Of a stretch of DNA of 28,989 bases, positions 7,290 to 14,490 are shown one piece after another. Origin of the DNA: JAKCDU01 sp035551615 (GTDB taxonomy: Bacteria > Actinomycetota > Acidimicrobiia > Acidimicrobiales > Palsa-688); the NCBI GenBank assembly GCA_035551615.1, contig DASZNC010000110.1, positions 1-28,989 of the forward strand. The letters run 5' to 3'. Made by a program: the position numbers and the translations under genes. The stretch's first letter is position 1, and each line of letters opens with the position of its first letter. Under the pieces are notes generated by a model. The model was not told the origin of the DNA. It was given only the letters and a program-made list of their open reading frames with translations, and ran no database searches.

Positions 7290-9097
7290 TGGCCGATACC
7301 GAACGCCACTCATACGACGTGGTCGTTGTCGGCGCCGGGGGCTCCGGCCTCCGGGCGGCCATCGCCGCCCACGAGGCCGGCGCCAGGACGGCCGTCATCT
7401 GCAAGAGCCTGCTCGGCAAGGCCCACACGGTTATGGCCGAGGGCGGCATCGCTGCAGCCATGGGCAACCTGTGGCCGGAGGACAACTGGCAGATCCACTT
7501 CCGCGACACCATGCGGGGCGGCAAGTTGCTGAACCACTGGCGGATGGCCGAGCTCCATGCCAAAGAAGCGCCGGAACGGGTGTGGGAGTTGGAGCAGTGG
7601 GGCGCCCTCTTTGACCGCCTACCCAACGGCCTCATCAGCCAGCGTGACTTCGGCGGCCACCGCTACGCCCGCCTGGCCCATGTCGGCGACCGCACCGGCC
7701 TGGAGATGATCCGCACCCTGCAGCAGCGGACCGTCCAGCTCGGCATCGACGTCTTCATGGAGTGCACCGTCACCCACCTGATGAAGGACGGCGAGCGCAT
7801 GTCGGGCGTCTTCGGCTACTGGCGGGAGACCGGCCGCTTCGTGACCTGGGACGCCCCCGCCGTGATCCTGGCCACCGGCGGCATCGGCAAGTCCTGGAAG
7901 GTCACCTCGAACTCCTGGGAGTACACCGGCGACGGCCACGCCCTCGCTCTGAGGGCGGGCGCCAGCCTCATCAACATGGAGTTCATCCAGTTCCACCCGA
8001 CCGGGATGGTCTGGCCTCCGTCGGTCCGGGGCATCCTGGTCACCGAGTCGGTGCGCGGCGAGCGCGGCATCCTGAAGAACTCGGACGGCGAACGGTTCAT
8101 GTTCAACTACATCCCGGAGTTCTTCAAGGCCGACACCGCCGACACCGTCGAGGAGGCCGACCGCTGGTACGACGACAAGATCAACAACCGGCGCCCGCCT
8201 GAGCTCCTGCCTCGCGACGAGGTGGCCCGGGCCATCAACTCGGAGATCAAAGCCGGGCGCGGCTCGCCGCACGGCGGGGTGTTCCTGGACATCGCCAGCC
8301 GGCGCACCCCGGAGGACATCCAGCGCCGCCTCCCCTCGATGTACCACCAGTTCAAGGAGCTGGCGCAGGTCGACATCACCAAGGAGCCCATGGAGATCGG
8401 CCCGACCTGCCACTACGTGATGGGCGGCGTCGAGGTCGATCCGGACAGCGCCCAGTCGAGGGTGACCGGCCTCTACGCGGCCGGCGAGGTGGCCGGCGGC
8501 ATGCACGGGGCCAACCGCCTCGGTGGCAACTCCCTGGGCGACCTGCTCGTGTTCGGCAAGCGGGCCGGCGAATATGCCGCTGACTACGCCAAGGGACTCG
8601 GAGCCGGACGCCCGACCGTGTCCGACACCGACATCGACGCGGCGGCCGCCGAGGACCTCCTGCCGTTCGAGATCGAGGGTGGGGAGAACCCCTATACCGT
8701 CCACCAGGAACTGCAGAACGTGATGCAGGACCTGGTCGGCCTGATCCGCACCGAGTCCGAGCTGGTCGACGCCATGGAGAAGATCGAGGCGTTCAAGGAG
8801 CGCATCTCCCGCGTGACTGTCGAAGGCCACCGCCAGTACAACCCGGGCTGGAACCTGGCCATGGACCTGCGCAACATGCTCCTCGTCTCCGAGGCCGCCG
8901 CCAGGGCGGCCAACGAGCGCAAGGAGAGCCGGGGCGGCCACACCCGCGACGACTTCCCGATGACCGACTACGACTACTGGGGCCACCAGAACCTGATCGT
9001 TGAGCTGGCCGATGACGGCCAGCACGTGACGATCCGCCACCAGCCCCTGCCCGAGCCCCCGCCCGAGCTGGCGGCCCTTTTGGAGGAGCAGCACTGA
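7289..9097 (+). CDS. sdhA: Succinate dehydrogenase/fumarate reductase flavoprotein subunit
   Basis: This is the 602-residue catalytic subunit interconverting succinate and fumarate with covalent FAD. Near the N-terminus is the FAD-binding VVGAGGSGLRAAIAA. His46 in KAHTVMAEGGIAA is the expected covalent flavin attachment site. Active-site signatures follow: FIQFHPTGM, ESVRGERG, HGGVFLDI, CHYVMGGVEVD and GANRLGGNSL. The start at 7289 is set by the one-base TGATG overlap with sdhC and a GGAAGGTGG ribosome site; upstream extension of the open frame runs back through sdhC. The C-terminal helical domain is full length. It is translationally coupled to both neighbours. Sequence alone does not decide whether it runs as succinate oxidase or fumarate reductase in vivo. 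Confidence 0.95.
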   Translation: MADTERHSYDVVVVGAGGSGLRAAIAAHEAGARTAVICKSLLGKAHTVMAEGGIAAAMGNLWPEDNWQIHFRDTMRGGKLLNHWRMAELHAKEAPERVWELEQWGALFDRLPNGLISQRDFGGHRYARLAHVGDRTGLEMIRTLQQRTVQLGIDVFMECTVTHLMKDGERMSGVFGYWRETGRFVTWDAPAVILATGGIGKSWKVTSNSWEYTGDGHALALRAGASLINMEFIQFHPTGMVWPPSVRGILVTESVRGERGILKNSDGERFMFNYIPEFFKADTADTVEEADRWYDDKINNRRPPELLPRDEVARAINSEIKAGRGSPHGGVFLDIASRRTPEDIQRRLPSMYHQFKELAQVDITKEPMEIGPTCHYVMGGVEVDPDSAQSRVTGLYAAGEVAGGMHGANRLGGNSLGDLLVFGKRAGEYAADYAKGLGAGRPTVSDTDIDAAAAEDLLPFEIEGGENPYTVHQELQNVMQDLVGLIRTESELVDAMEKIEAFKERISRVTVEGHRQYNPGWNLAMDLRNMLLVSEAAARAANERKESRGGHTRDDFPMTDYDYWGHQNLIVELADDGQHVTIRHQPLPEPPPELAALLEEQH

Positions 9098-9846
9098 TGA
9101 CCCGTGACCTGAACATGAGGATCTGGAGGGGCGACGCCGACGGCGGCCAGCTCCAGGACTACTCGGTACCCGTCGATGACGGCGAGGTGGTCCTCGACGC
9201 CGTCCATCACGTCCAGGCCCTGCGCTCCGGCGATCTGGCCTGCCGGTGGAACTGCAAGGCCGGCAAGTGCGGCTCGTGCTCGGCCGAGATCAACGGCAAG
9301 CCCCGGCTCATGTGCATGACCCGGCTGTCGGATTTCGCCCCGGAAGAAACGATCACGATCACCCCGATGCGGGCGTTCCCCGTGATCAAGGACCTGGTCA
9401 CCGACGTCAGCTTCAACTACGTGAAGGCGGCCGAGGTGCCCGCCTTCACGCCAACCGCCGAGCAGCCGCAGGCCCCGTTCAAGATGGCCCAGGTCGACGT
9501 CGAGCGGTCGCAGGAGTTCCGCAAGTGCATCGAATGCTTCCTCTGCCAGAACACCTGCCATGTGGTGCGTGACCACGAAGAGAACAAGCAGGCTTTCTCC
9601 GGCCCCCGCTTCTTCATCCGCTACGCCGAGTTGGACATGCACCCCAACGACGCTCTGGACCGCAAGAAGCTGGTCCAGGAGGAGCGCGGCCTCGGCATGT
9701 GCAACATCACGAAGTGCTGCACCGAGGTGTGCCCCGAGCACATCAAGATCACCGACAACGGGATCATCCCGATGAAAGAGCGGGTCGTCGACGTCAAGTA
9801 CGACCCCATCCGCTTCTTCCGGCGCAAGCCCAAGCCGGTCTCGTAG
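9097..9846 (+). CDS. sdhB: Succinate dehydrogenase/fumarate reductase iron-sulfur subunit
   Basis: The protein has 249 residues and carries electrons from the flavin to the membrane subunit. The N-terminal ferredoxin domain has C-x4-C-x2-C-x11-C (Cys53, 58, 61 and 73) for a [2Fe-2S] cluster. The C-terminal domain has CIECFLCQNTCHV and CNITKCCTEVCPEH, which supply ligands for the [4Fe-4S] and [3Fe-4S] clusters. It starts in a TGATG overlap with sdhA. The length matches the mycobacterial Sdh1 iron-sulfur subunit. The operon ends here; no separate fourth subunit follows, and tRNA genes begin 54 bases downstream. Confidence 0.95.
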   Translation: MTRDLNMRIWRGDADGGQLQDYSVPVDDGEVVLDAVHHVQALRSGDLACRWNCKAGKCGSCSAEINGKPRLMCMTRLSDFAPEETITITPMRAFPVIKDLVTDVSFNYVKAAEVPAFTPTAEQPQAPFKMAQVDVERSQEFRKCIECFLCQNTCHVVRDHEENKQAFSGPRFFIRYAELDMHPNDALDRKKLVQEERGLGMCNITKCCTEVCPEHIKITDNGIIPMKERVVDVKYDPIRFFRRKPKPVS

Positions 9847-9900
9847 CGGCTAGTCTGTCGGTTCGCCTTCCTGGCGGTCGTTCTGCGGCCGCCGGGGCAA

Positions 9901-9975
9901 GGTCCTGTGGTGCAGTTTGGAGTGCACGCCGGCCTGTCAAGCCGGAGGCCGCGGGTTCAAATCCCGTCAGGACCG
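9901..9975 (+). tRNA. tRNA-Asp (GTC)
   Basis: The acceptor stem GGTCCTG/CAGGACC, discriminator G, anticodon stem CCGGC/GCCGG with loop CTGTCAA (anticodon GTC), and T arm GCGGG-TTCAAAT-CCCGT all fold normally. The CCA end is not encoded. Confidence 0.95.
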
Positions 9976-9976
9976 C

Positions 9977-10049
9977 GGTCGGATAGCTCAGTTGGTAGAG
10001 CGCGCGCCTGAAAAGCGCGAGGTCACCGGATCGACACCGGTTCCGACCA
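9977..10049 (+). tRNA. tRNA-Phe (GAA) with unusual T loop
   Basis: The acceptor stem GGTCGGA/TCCGACC, discriminator A, anticodon stem CGCGC/GCGCG with loop CTGAAAA (anticodon GAA), and T stem ACCGG/CCGGT are all intact. The T loop reads ATCGACA, so position 54 is A, where T is nearly universal in bacteria. CCA is not encoded. One base separates this gene from tRNA-Asp. Confidence 0.93.
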
Positions 10050-10122
10050 CTCGGAAAATTGCCTCTGACCAGGGATTATGTCTCCGGTCTGAGGATAACG
10101 GAGAAGCTCGCAGGAGCGGCGC

Positions 10123-10143
10123 GACGCGAAAAAGACGCGAAAA
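10123..10143. repeat. Short tandem repeat before the integrase
   Basis: GACGCGAAAA occurs twice (10123-10132 and 10134-10143) with an 11-base period, about one helical turn. It lies between tRNA-Phe and the integrase gene, so it could be an integrase arm-type site, but nothing in the sequence proves it. Confidence 0.35.
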
Positions 10144-10254
10144 CGCGCGCTGCGGTCCGGCGAGTGGTCCCACACTGGCCAACATGTGACGAGTCGTTTC
10201 GATCGTTGGTATTGGCCCCGTCGGGCCCAGTGCACCCATTCCCGAGGGGCGTCG

Positions 10255-11442
10255 GTGACGCCGCGGCAGAAAGAGACCGAGGCGATGGCTGAGCCGAAGC
10301 GGCTCCCGAACGGTCGATGGCAGGTCCGCTACCGCGACCCCGACGGGCGACCCCGCAGCAAGGTGTGCGACACCAAGGCCCAGGCCCGGGCATGGGTGCA
10401 AGACACCGGCCACGCCGGCCGGGCGCGGAAGTGGGTGGCGCCCGAACTGGGCCGGATCACCCTGTCGGACTGGGCCGGCAAGTACATGTCCACCGTTGTA
10501 CACCTGAGACCGACGACGGTCTGGCTGTACCAGCGGGAGTTGGCCCACATCCTGAAGGCCCTGGGCGACTGCCAGCTCGGGCGGCTCGAGCCGTTACGCA
10601 TTCAGGCCTGGCTGGCCGACCTGCTGGCCGATGGGATGGCGCCATCGTCAGTGCACCGGAAGTACCGGCTGCTGCGGCGGCTCCTGCAGGTGGCCGTGGA
10701 CAAGGGCGTGCTCGTCCGCAATCCGTGCGCCGGCGTCGAGCCACCCCGGGTCGAACTCAACGAGATGAGGTTCCTCACCCCCGGTGAGGTGGCCGCCCTG
10801 GCCGAAGCCATCGACGCCTGGTTCCGGCCATTGGTGTACACCGCGGCCGAGACCGGGATGCGCTGGAGTGAGTTGATCGGGCTACGCCGCTCAGGCATCG
10901 ACCTCCTCCGTCGGTCGATCTCGGTGACCGAACAGCTCGTGTACATCGGCGGCTCGACCGCCGACGGTCGAGCCGGAGGGTGGGTGCGTCAGACACCGAA
11001 AACCCGAGCGGGCACACGATCTATAAGCGTCTCGCCTTTCCTCGCTGAACAGTTGAACGAGCAGCTCGTGTCGCGGTCGCAACCGGGCCGGGACGGGCTG
11101 GTGTTCGTCAACATGCGCAGCGGCCCGATCGGCGGGTCGATCTTCAACAAGCGGCACTGGCAACCGGCGCGGAACTCGGTCGGCTTGGACGACCTACGCT
11201 TCCATGACCTCCGCCACACCGCAGTCGCCCTGGCAGTCGCCCAGGGCGCCCATCCCAAAGCCATCCAGCGCCGCCTGGGCCACTCCACGATCAACATGAC
11301 CCTCGACCGCTACGGGCACCTCTTCCCGGAGTTCGACCAGCAGGTGGCTCACGACGTCGGTGCCGCCCTCGGCGATGCCGTCGCTGGCAGGTCGCTCGCC
11401 ACGGTCAGTCGTACAGCTGCGCATAGTCTCACGGTCCTCTAG
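10255..11442 (+). CDS. Tyrosine recombinase / integrase
   Basis: This site-specific recombinase has about 395 residues. The N-terminus has an AP2-like integrase DNA-binding segment (LPNGRWQVRYRDPDGRPRSK). A core-binding SAM-like domain and then the catalytic domain follow. All catalytic residues are visible: Arg in ETGMRWSELIGLR, Lys in QTPKTRAGTRSISV, HDLRH (H-x-x-R), His in LGHSTINMTLDRYGH, and the nucleophile Tyr in DRYGH. The GTG at 10255 is favoured because GAGGGG lies five bases upstream; ATG at 10285 (MAEPKRLPNG) is the alternative. It lies 205 bases after tRNA-Phe in the usual position of an element integrated into a tRNA 3' end. No excisionase, replication or phage genes follow, so it may be the remnant of an element. 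Confidence 0.9.
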   Translation: MTPRQKETEAMAEPKRLPNGRWQVRYRDPDGRPRSKVCDTKAQARAWVQDTGHAGRARKWVAPELGRITLSDWAGKYMSTVVHLRPTTVWLYQRELAHILKALGDCQLGRLEPLRIQAWLADLLADGMAPSSVHRKYRLLRRLLQVAVDKGVLVRNPCAGVEPPRVELNEMRFLTPGEVAALAEAIDAWFRPLVYTAAETGMRWSELIGLRRSGIDLLRRSISVTEQLVYIGGSTADGRAGGWVRQTPKTRAGTRSISVSPFLAEQLNEQLVSRSQPGRDGLVFVNMRSGPIGGSIFNKRHWQPARNSVGLDDLRFHDLRHTAVALAVAQGAHPKAIQRRLGHSTINMTLDRYGHLFPEFDQQVAHDVGAALGDAVAGRSLATVSRTAAHSLTVL

Positions 11443-11653
11443 AGACGAAGACTGCGAGACAGACAAATACTCATACGCCGACAACAGCGGTTCTGATTGA
11501 GACGCTAAGTGCATTTAGCACTCGGACCGTGAACGCAGCGAGAGAACCGCCAAGGAAACAGATCACCTGTGCAGCTGGGATCACCGATTCTCTCTAGACG
11601 TCGACTCAACCTCCGGCCTGATTTCCCCCTGAGGAGTATCTCGAGCGGTCACA

Positions 11654-11711
11654 CCCGTCAGTCATCGGTGGACCTCGTACGTGGCCCGTCAGCAGGGCGC
11701 CAGCTGACGGG
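11654..11711. repeat. CCCGTCAG direct copy plus CCCGTCAGC inverted repeat
   Basis: CCCGTCAG occurs at 11654-11661. A perfect nine-base inverted repeat follows, CCCGTCAGC (11685-11693) and GCTGACGGG (11703-11711), with a nine-base loop. No T run follows, so a binding site for a recombination or regulatory protein is as likely as a transcription terminator. Confidence 0.4.
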
Positions 11712-11836
11712 TCCCGCTCAGATGAGCACGCTTGGAGGCGCTCAGTGCGTTCGCCCTCGGGCTGATCAAACCGCCAGGCACACCGTCGGCGAGACAGTCC
11801 CCGGCGGAGGAGAGAGCTCGACCGTGCCCAGACTGA

Positions 11837-11864
11837 TCATCCGCTCGTGAGAGTGGTTCCGAAT
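11837..11864 (+). promoter_or_regulatory. Putative SigK-type ECF promoter for the HtaA-like lipoprotein
   Basis: TCATCC (11837-11842) and CCGAAT (11859-11864) are separated by 16 bases, 36 bases before the lipoprotein start. The elements match the consensus I recall for mycobacterial SigK, CCATCC and CCGAAT, with one mismatch. A near-identical arrangement lies at 21703-21730 before another lipoprotein gene. Confidence 0.5.
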
Positions 11865-11900
11865 ATATGGAGGTTGGGGGCACACAGAAAGGCTTGATCA

Positions 11901-13076
11901 ATGACTAGATATACGAAGGCTTTTGGCGGCATGGTGCTGGCCGGGGCGGTTGGGTTGTCGGTGGCGGCGTGTGGTTCGAGTTCGTCGAAGCCGGCGGCGG
12001 CGACCGCCAGCTCAGGGACGTCGGCCGACACGGTCACCGCTATTCCGGCTCTAACCGGTTCGGGAACGACAGTGAGCTTGGACGCCTCTACGTTGGCTGC
12101 GCTGACGTCACTCGGAGTGAAGCCGACACCATACGGAACAGCCGTCTTGAACGGAGCGAATATCACCTTTCCGATTACGAGCGGATATGCCGAGATACAC
12201 AGCAACAAGTCATTCAAACCGGGGTACGTCATCGGCTCCATTGAGCATGACGGGTCGGGCCTGACGCTGACCAAGGGTTCGACCTCGGTCACGCTCGCGA
12301 ACTTCGTAGTCGATCCGGGTAACTCGATGCTCTACGGGACCGTCGGTGGCAAGCCGGGCATACCGTTGGCCTTCCTGGACGGAAGTGACCTGCAGATCAG
12401 CATGTCGGGCGGGGCCGTCCATCTCGATGGCACGAAGGTCGAGCTGACTCAGACGGCGGCCAGTGCTTTGGACCAGGCGTTCGGCACCACGGCCGTGAAG
12501 GCCGGCTTGGAGTTGGGGGTGGCCCACATCGCAGCTACCGGTTCGGCCAATTCCTACACCGGCCAGGCCACCGAGGTATCACGTCTGACCGGTGCCCAGA
12601 CATCGGTCGACTTGAACAGCGGCACCCTCGCCGCCCTCACCTCTCTCGGGGTGAAGCCGGGGCCTGTGGGTGGCGCGTCGTTGAACGGGTCCACCATCAG
12701 CTTCCCGATCACTGGTGGGGCGGCAGTGATCCACTCGGACCACAGCTACCAGCCCGGCTACATCGACGGCGTGGTCCTGCACCAAGGCAGCGGTCTCAGC
12801 CTGACCAAGGGGTCGACCACGGTGACGGCGACCGACTTCGTCGTCAACCCGGGCAACTCGATGTTGTACGCGACCGTCGGCAAGGACTACAACCTCCCGC
12901 TGTTCTTCCTGGATGGCAGCGGCCTCCAGGTCTCCCAATCGGGTGGTGACGTGCATTTGGACGGCACCAAGGTGGAGCTGACACCGCAGGCGTCGGCGGC
13001 TCTCGATCAGGCGTTCGGTACGACCGCACTGAAGCCGTACACTCTGATTGGGATCGCCCACATCGTCGCTGCTTAA
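11901..13076 (+). CDS. Lipoprotein with two tandem HtaA-like repeats
   Basis: The protein has 391 residues. A short signal peptide ends in the lipobox LSVAAC with Cys24, so it should be anchored to the outer face of the membrane, followed by an Ala/Ser-rich linker. Two homologous repeats of about 155 residues follow, near residues 56-212 and 234-390. Both carry TLAALTSLGVKP, the FPIT segment, LTLTKGST or LSLTKGST, FVV-PGNSMLY, VHLDGTKVELT and ALDQAFGTTA. The pattern resembles HtaA-type domains, some of which bind haem in Corynebacterium; haem binding here is unproven. An ECF-type promoter motif precedes it. It could take part in envelope redox chemistry with the molybdoenzyme cluster downstream, but that is only proximity. 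Alternatively it is a general surface protein. Confidence 0.8.
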   Translation: MTRYTKAFGGMVLAGAVGLSVAACGSSSSKPAAATASSGTSADTVTAIPALTGSGTTVSLDASTLAALTSLGVKPTPYGTAVLNGANITFPITSGYAEIHSNKSFKPGYVIGSIEHDGSGLTLTKGSTSVTLANFVVDPGNSMLYGTVGGKPGIPLAFLDGSDLQISMSGGAVHLDGTKVELTQTAASALDQAFGTTAVKAGLELGVAHIAATGSANSYTGQATEVSRLTGAQTSVDLNSGTLAALTSLGVKPGPVGGASLNGSTISFPITGGAAVIHSDHSYQPGYIDGVVLHQGSGLSLTKGSTTVTATDFVVNPGNSMLYATVGKDYNLPLFFLDGSGLQVSQSGGDVHLDGTKVELTPQASAALDQAFGTTALKPYTLIGIAHIVAA

Positions 13077-13108
13077 CCGTGGAGTACCACAAGGAGGCAC
13101 CTGCGCCG

Positions 13109-13768
13109 ATGAGGCGATCAGCCGGGACCGGGCGGCATCTGTTGGTCATGGCCAAGGCACCGGTGGCCGGGCGGGTCAAGACCCGCCTGTGCCCACCGTT
13201 GTCGGCTAGCGAGGCGGCCGGTGTCGCCGAGGCGGCCTTGGCCCAGACCCTCGAGGCGGTGGCCGCCTCGTCCGCTGACCGCAAACTGTTGGCGTTGTCC
13301 GGCCAGCCGGGAGGGTGGATCCCTCCCGGTTTCACCGTCTTCGCCCAGCGGGGCGGGAGTTTCAACGAACGTTTGGCCAACGCCTGGTTCGACGCCGGCG
13401 GTCCCGGACTCCAGATCGGGATGGACACGCCGCAGGTGACCGCTGCCCTGCTGAACGACTGTCTGGCTGAGATGGATCGACCCGACCACTCGGCCGTGCT
13501 GGGGCCGGCGGAGGACGGCGGCTGGTGGGCCCTCGGCTTGAACTGGGGCTGGGAAGTCGATGTGTTCCGGGGGGTGGCCATGAGCACGGTCACCACCGGG
13601 CGCGATCAAAGGGACCGTTTGGAAGCGGTCGGCCACCGGGTTGCCCCGCTGCCCACCCTGCGCGACGTCGACACCTTCGATGACGCCGTTGCCGTGGCCG
13701 CATGCTGCCCGGGCAGCCGGCTGGACCGGGTCCTGACAACGATGCTGTCGACAATGGTGCGGCCGTGA
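13109..13768 (+). CDS. DUF2064 / GT-A-fold glycosyltransferase-like protein
   Basis: The protein has 219 residues and begins with LLVMAKAPVAGRVKTRLCP, the signature of the DUF2064 (TIGR04282-type) family, which has a nucleotide-diphospho-sugar transferase fold. PAEDGGWWALGL further on is also family-typical. Its reaction is not established; the fold suggests nucleotidyl or sugar transfer. The start at 13109 is supported by AAGGAGG at 13091-13097, although the spacing of 11 bases is somewhat long. Its stop overlaps the following methyltransferase start as GTGA, indicating co-translation. It heads a five-protein envelope cluster with the methyltransferase, the molybdoenzyme and further glycosyltransferases. 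Confidence 0.85.
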   Translation: MRRSAGTGRHLLVMAKAPVAGRVKTRLCPPLSASEAAGVAEAALAQTLEAVAASSADRKLLALSGQPGGWIPPGFTVFAQRGGSFNERLANAWFDAGGPGLQIGMDTPQVTAALLNDCLAEMDRPDHSAVLGPAEDGGWWALGLNWGWEVDVFRGVAMSTVTTGRDQRDRLEAVGHRVAPLPTLRDVDTFDDAVAVAACCPGSRLDRVLTTMLSTMVRP

Positions 13769-14481
13769 CCGCCGCTTGGGCGTGGCCGGACATCGTGTTC
13801 GAGTCGTCGTCCGGAATCGACGTCCACCTGCTGTCCACCTCCGGTACGACCGTGTTGCTTGACCCATCGCGCTGGCACGCCGAGCCCAGCCACGCCGACT
13901 TGGCGGTGCTGGATCGGGCCGAGGATCCCATCCTCGACATTGGTTGCGGGCCGGGCCGCCATGCCGCCGAGTTGACCGGCGCCGGGCGTGACGCCCTCGG
14001 GATCGACTCGTCGGGGGCGGCGGTACGCGTTGCTCGCAGGCGGGGAGCCGACGCGATACAGACGTGTGTGTTCGACGCGGTGCCCCGAACCGGCGAGTGG
14101 GCCACCATCCTGCTCCTGGACGGGAACATCGGCATCGGCGGAGCGCCCGGCGACCTCCTACGCCGCTGCGCCGAGCTGCTCCGCCCGGGAGGTCGGGTGT
14201 TGGCCGAGATCCTGGCCCCCGACTCGACCGGGCGGGGTGAACGGGTGAAGGTTGTCGTGCGGGCGGCCGGCGGCACTGCTAGCGGTGTGGCCGGTGAGCA
14301 CTTGGCTACGCCTTGGTTCGAATGGGCCACGGTCTCGGCCAGCCACATCGGCGAGCTGGCCCGTCGGGTAGGTTTCTCAGTGGCCGACGTGTGGTGCCGG
14401 GAGGGCCGGTGGTTCGCCGAGCTCCGGCTCGAGGACTACTCCGATCCGCCGGCCCCGCCGGCAGTGAACGCCGAAAGTTAG
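13765..14481 (+). CDS. Class I SAM-dependent methyltransferase
   Basis: The protein has 238 residues. Motif I for S-adenosylmethionine binding is clear (ILDIGCGPGRHAAEL), followed by a second strand with an acidic residue (LGIDSS) and LLRPGGRVLAEIL as the post-motif. The acceptor is not identifiable; linkage to DUF2064 and molybdoenzyme genes suggests an envelope sugar or lipid, which is inference. The GTG at 13765 is chosen because it overlaps the previous stop as GTGA; a longer open frame upstream would run into the DUF2064 gene. A TTAGGAG ribosome site for the next gene overlaps its stop codon. Confidence 0.85.
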   Translation: MTAAWAWPDIVFESSSGIDVHLLSTSGTTVLLDPSRWHAEPSHADLAVLDRAEDPILDIGCGPGRHAAELTGAGRDALGIDSSGAAVRVARRRGADAIQTCVFDAVPRTGEWATILLLDGNIGIGGAPGDLLRRCAELLRPGGRVLAEILAPDSTGRGERVKVVVRAAGGTASGVAGEHLATPWFEWATVSASHIGELARRVGFSVADVWCREGRWFAELRLEDYSDPPAPPAVNAES

Positions 14482-14490
14482 GAGTCGCTC

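Larger units (their letters stand above)
11443..11900. other. Gene-free stretch between integrase and lipoprotein
   Basis: I see no convincing coding region here; the short open frames lack family motifs and good ribosome sites. The stretch holds a hairpin-like AGTGC-attta-GCACT near 11510, three CCCGTCAG-type copies at 11654-11711, and a putative ECF promoter at 11837-11864 just before the lipoprotein gene. Base composition is less GC-rich than the flanking genes, as expected for intergenic or imported DNA. Confidence 0.5.

Noticed and set aside
11569..11850. 93-residue open frame after the integrase.
   Set aside because: There is no recognisable family or ribosome site, and the stretch looks intergenic.
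13482..13493. The word CCGACCACTCGG matches the tRNA-Phe end and its flank (10043-10054), possible att copy.
   Set aside because: It is only about 12 bases, lies inside the intact DUF2064 gene and does not extend into the rest of the tRNA, so a chance match is likely.
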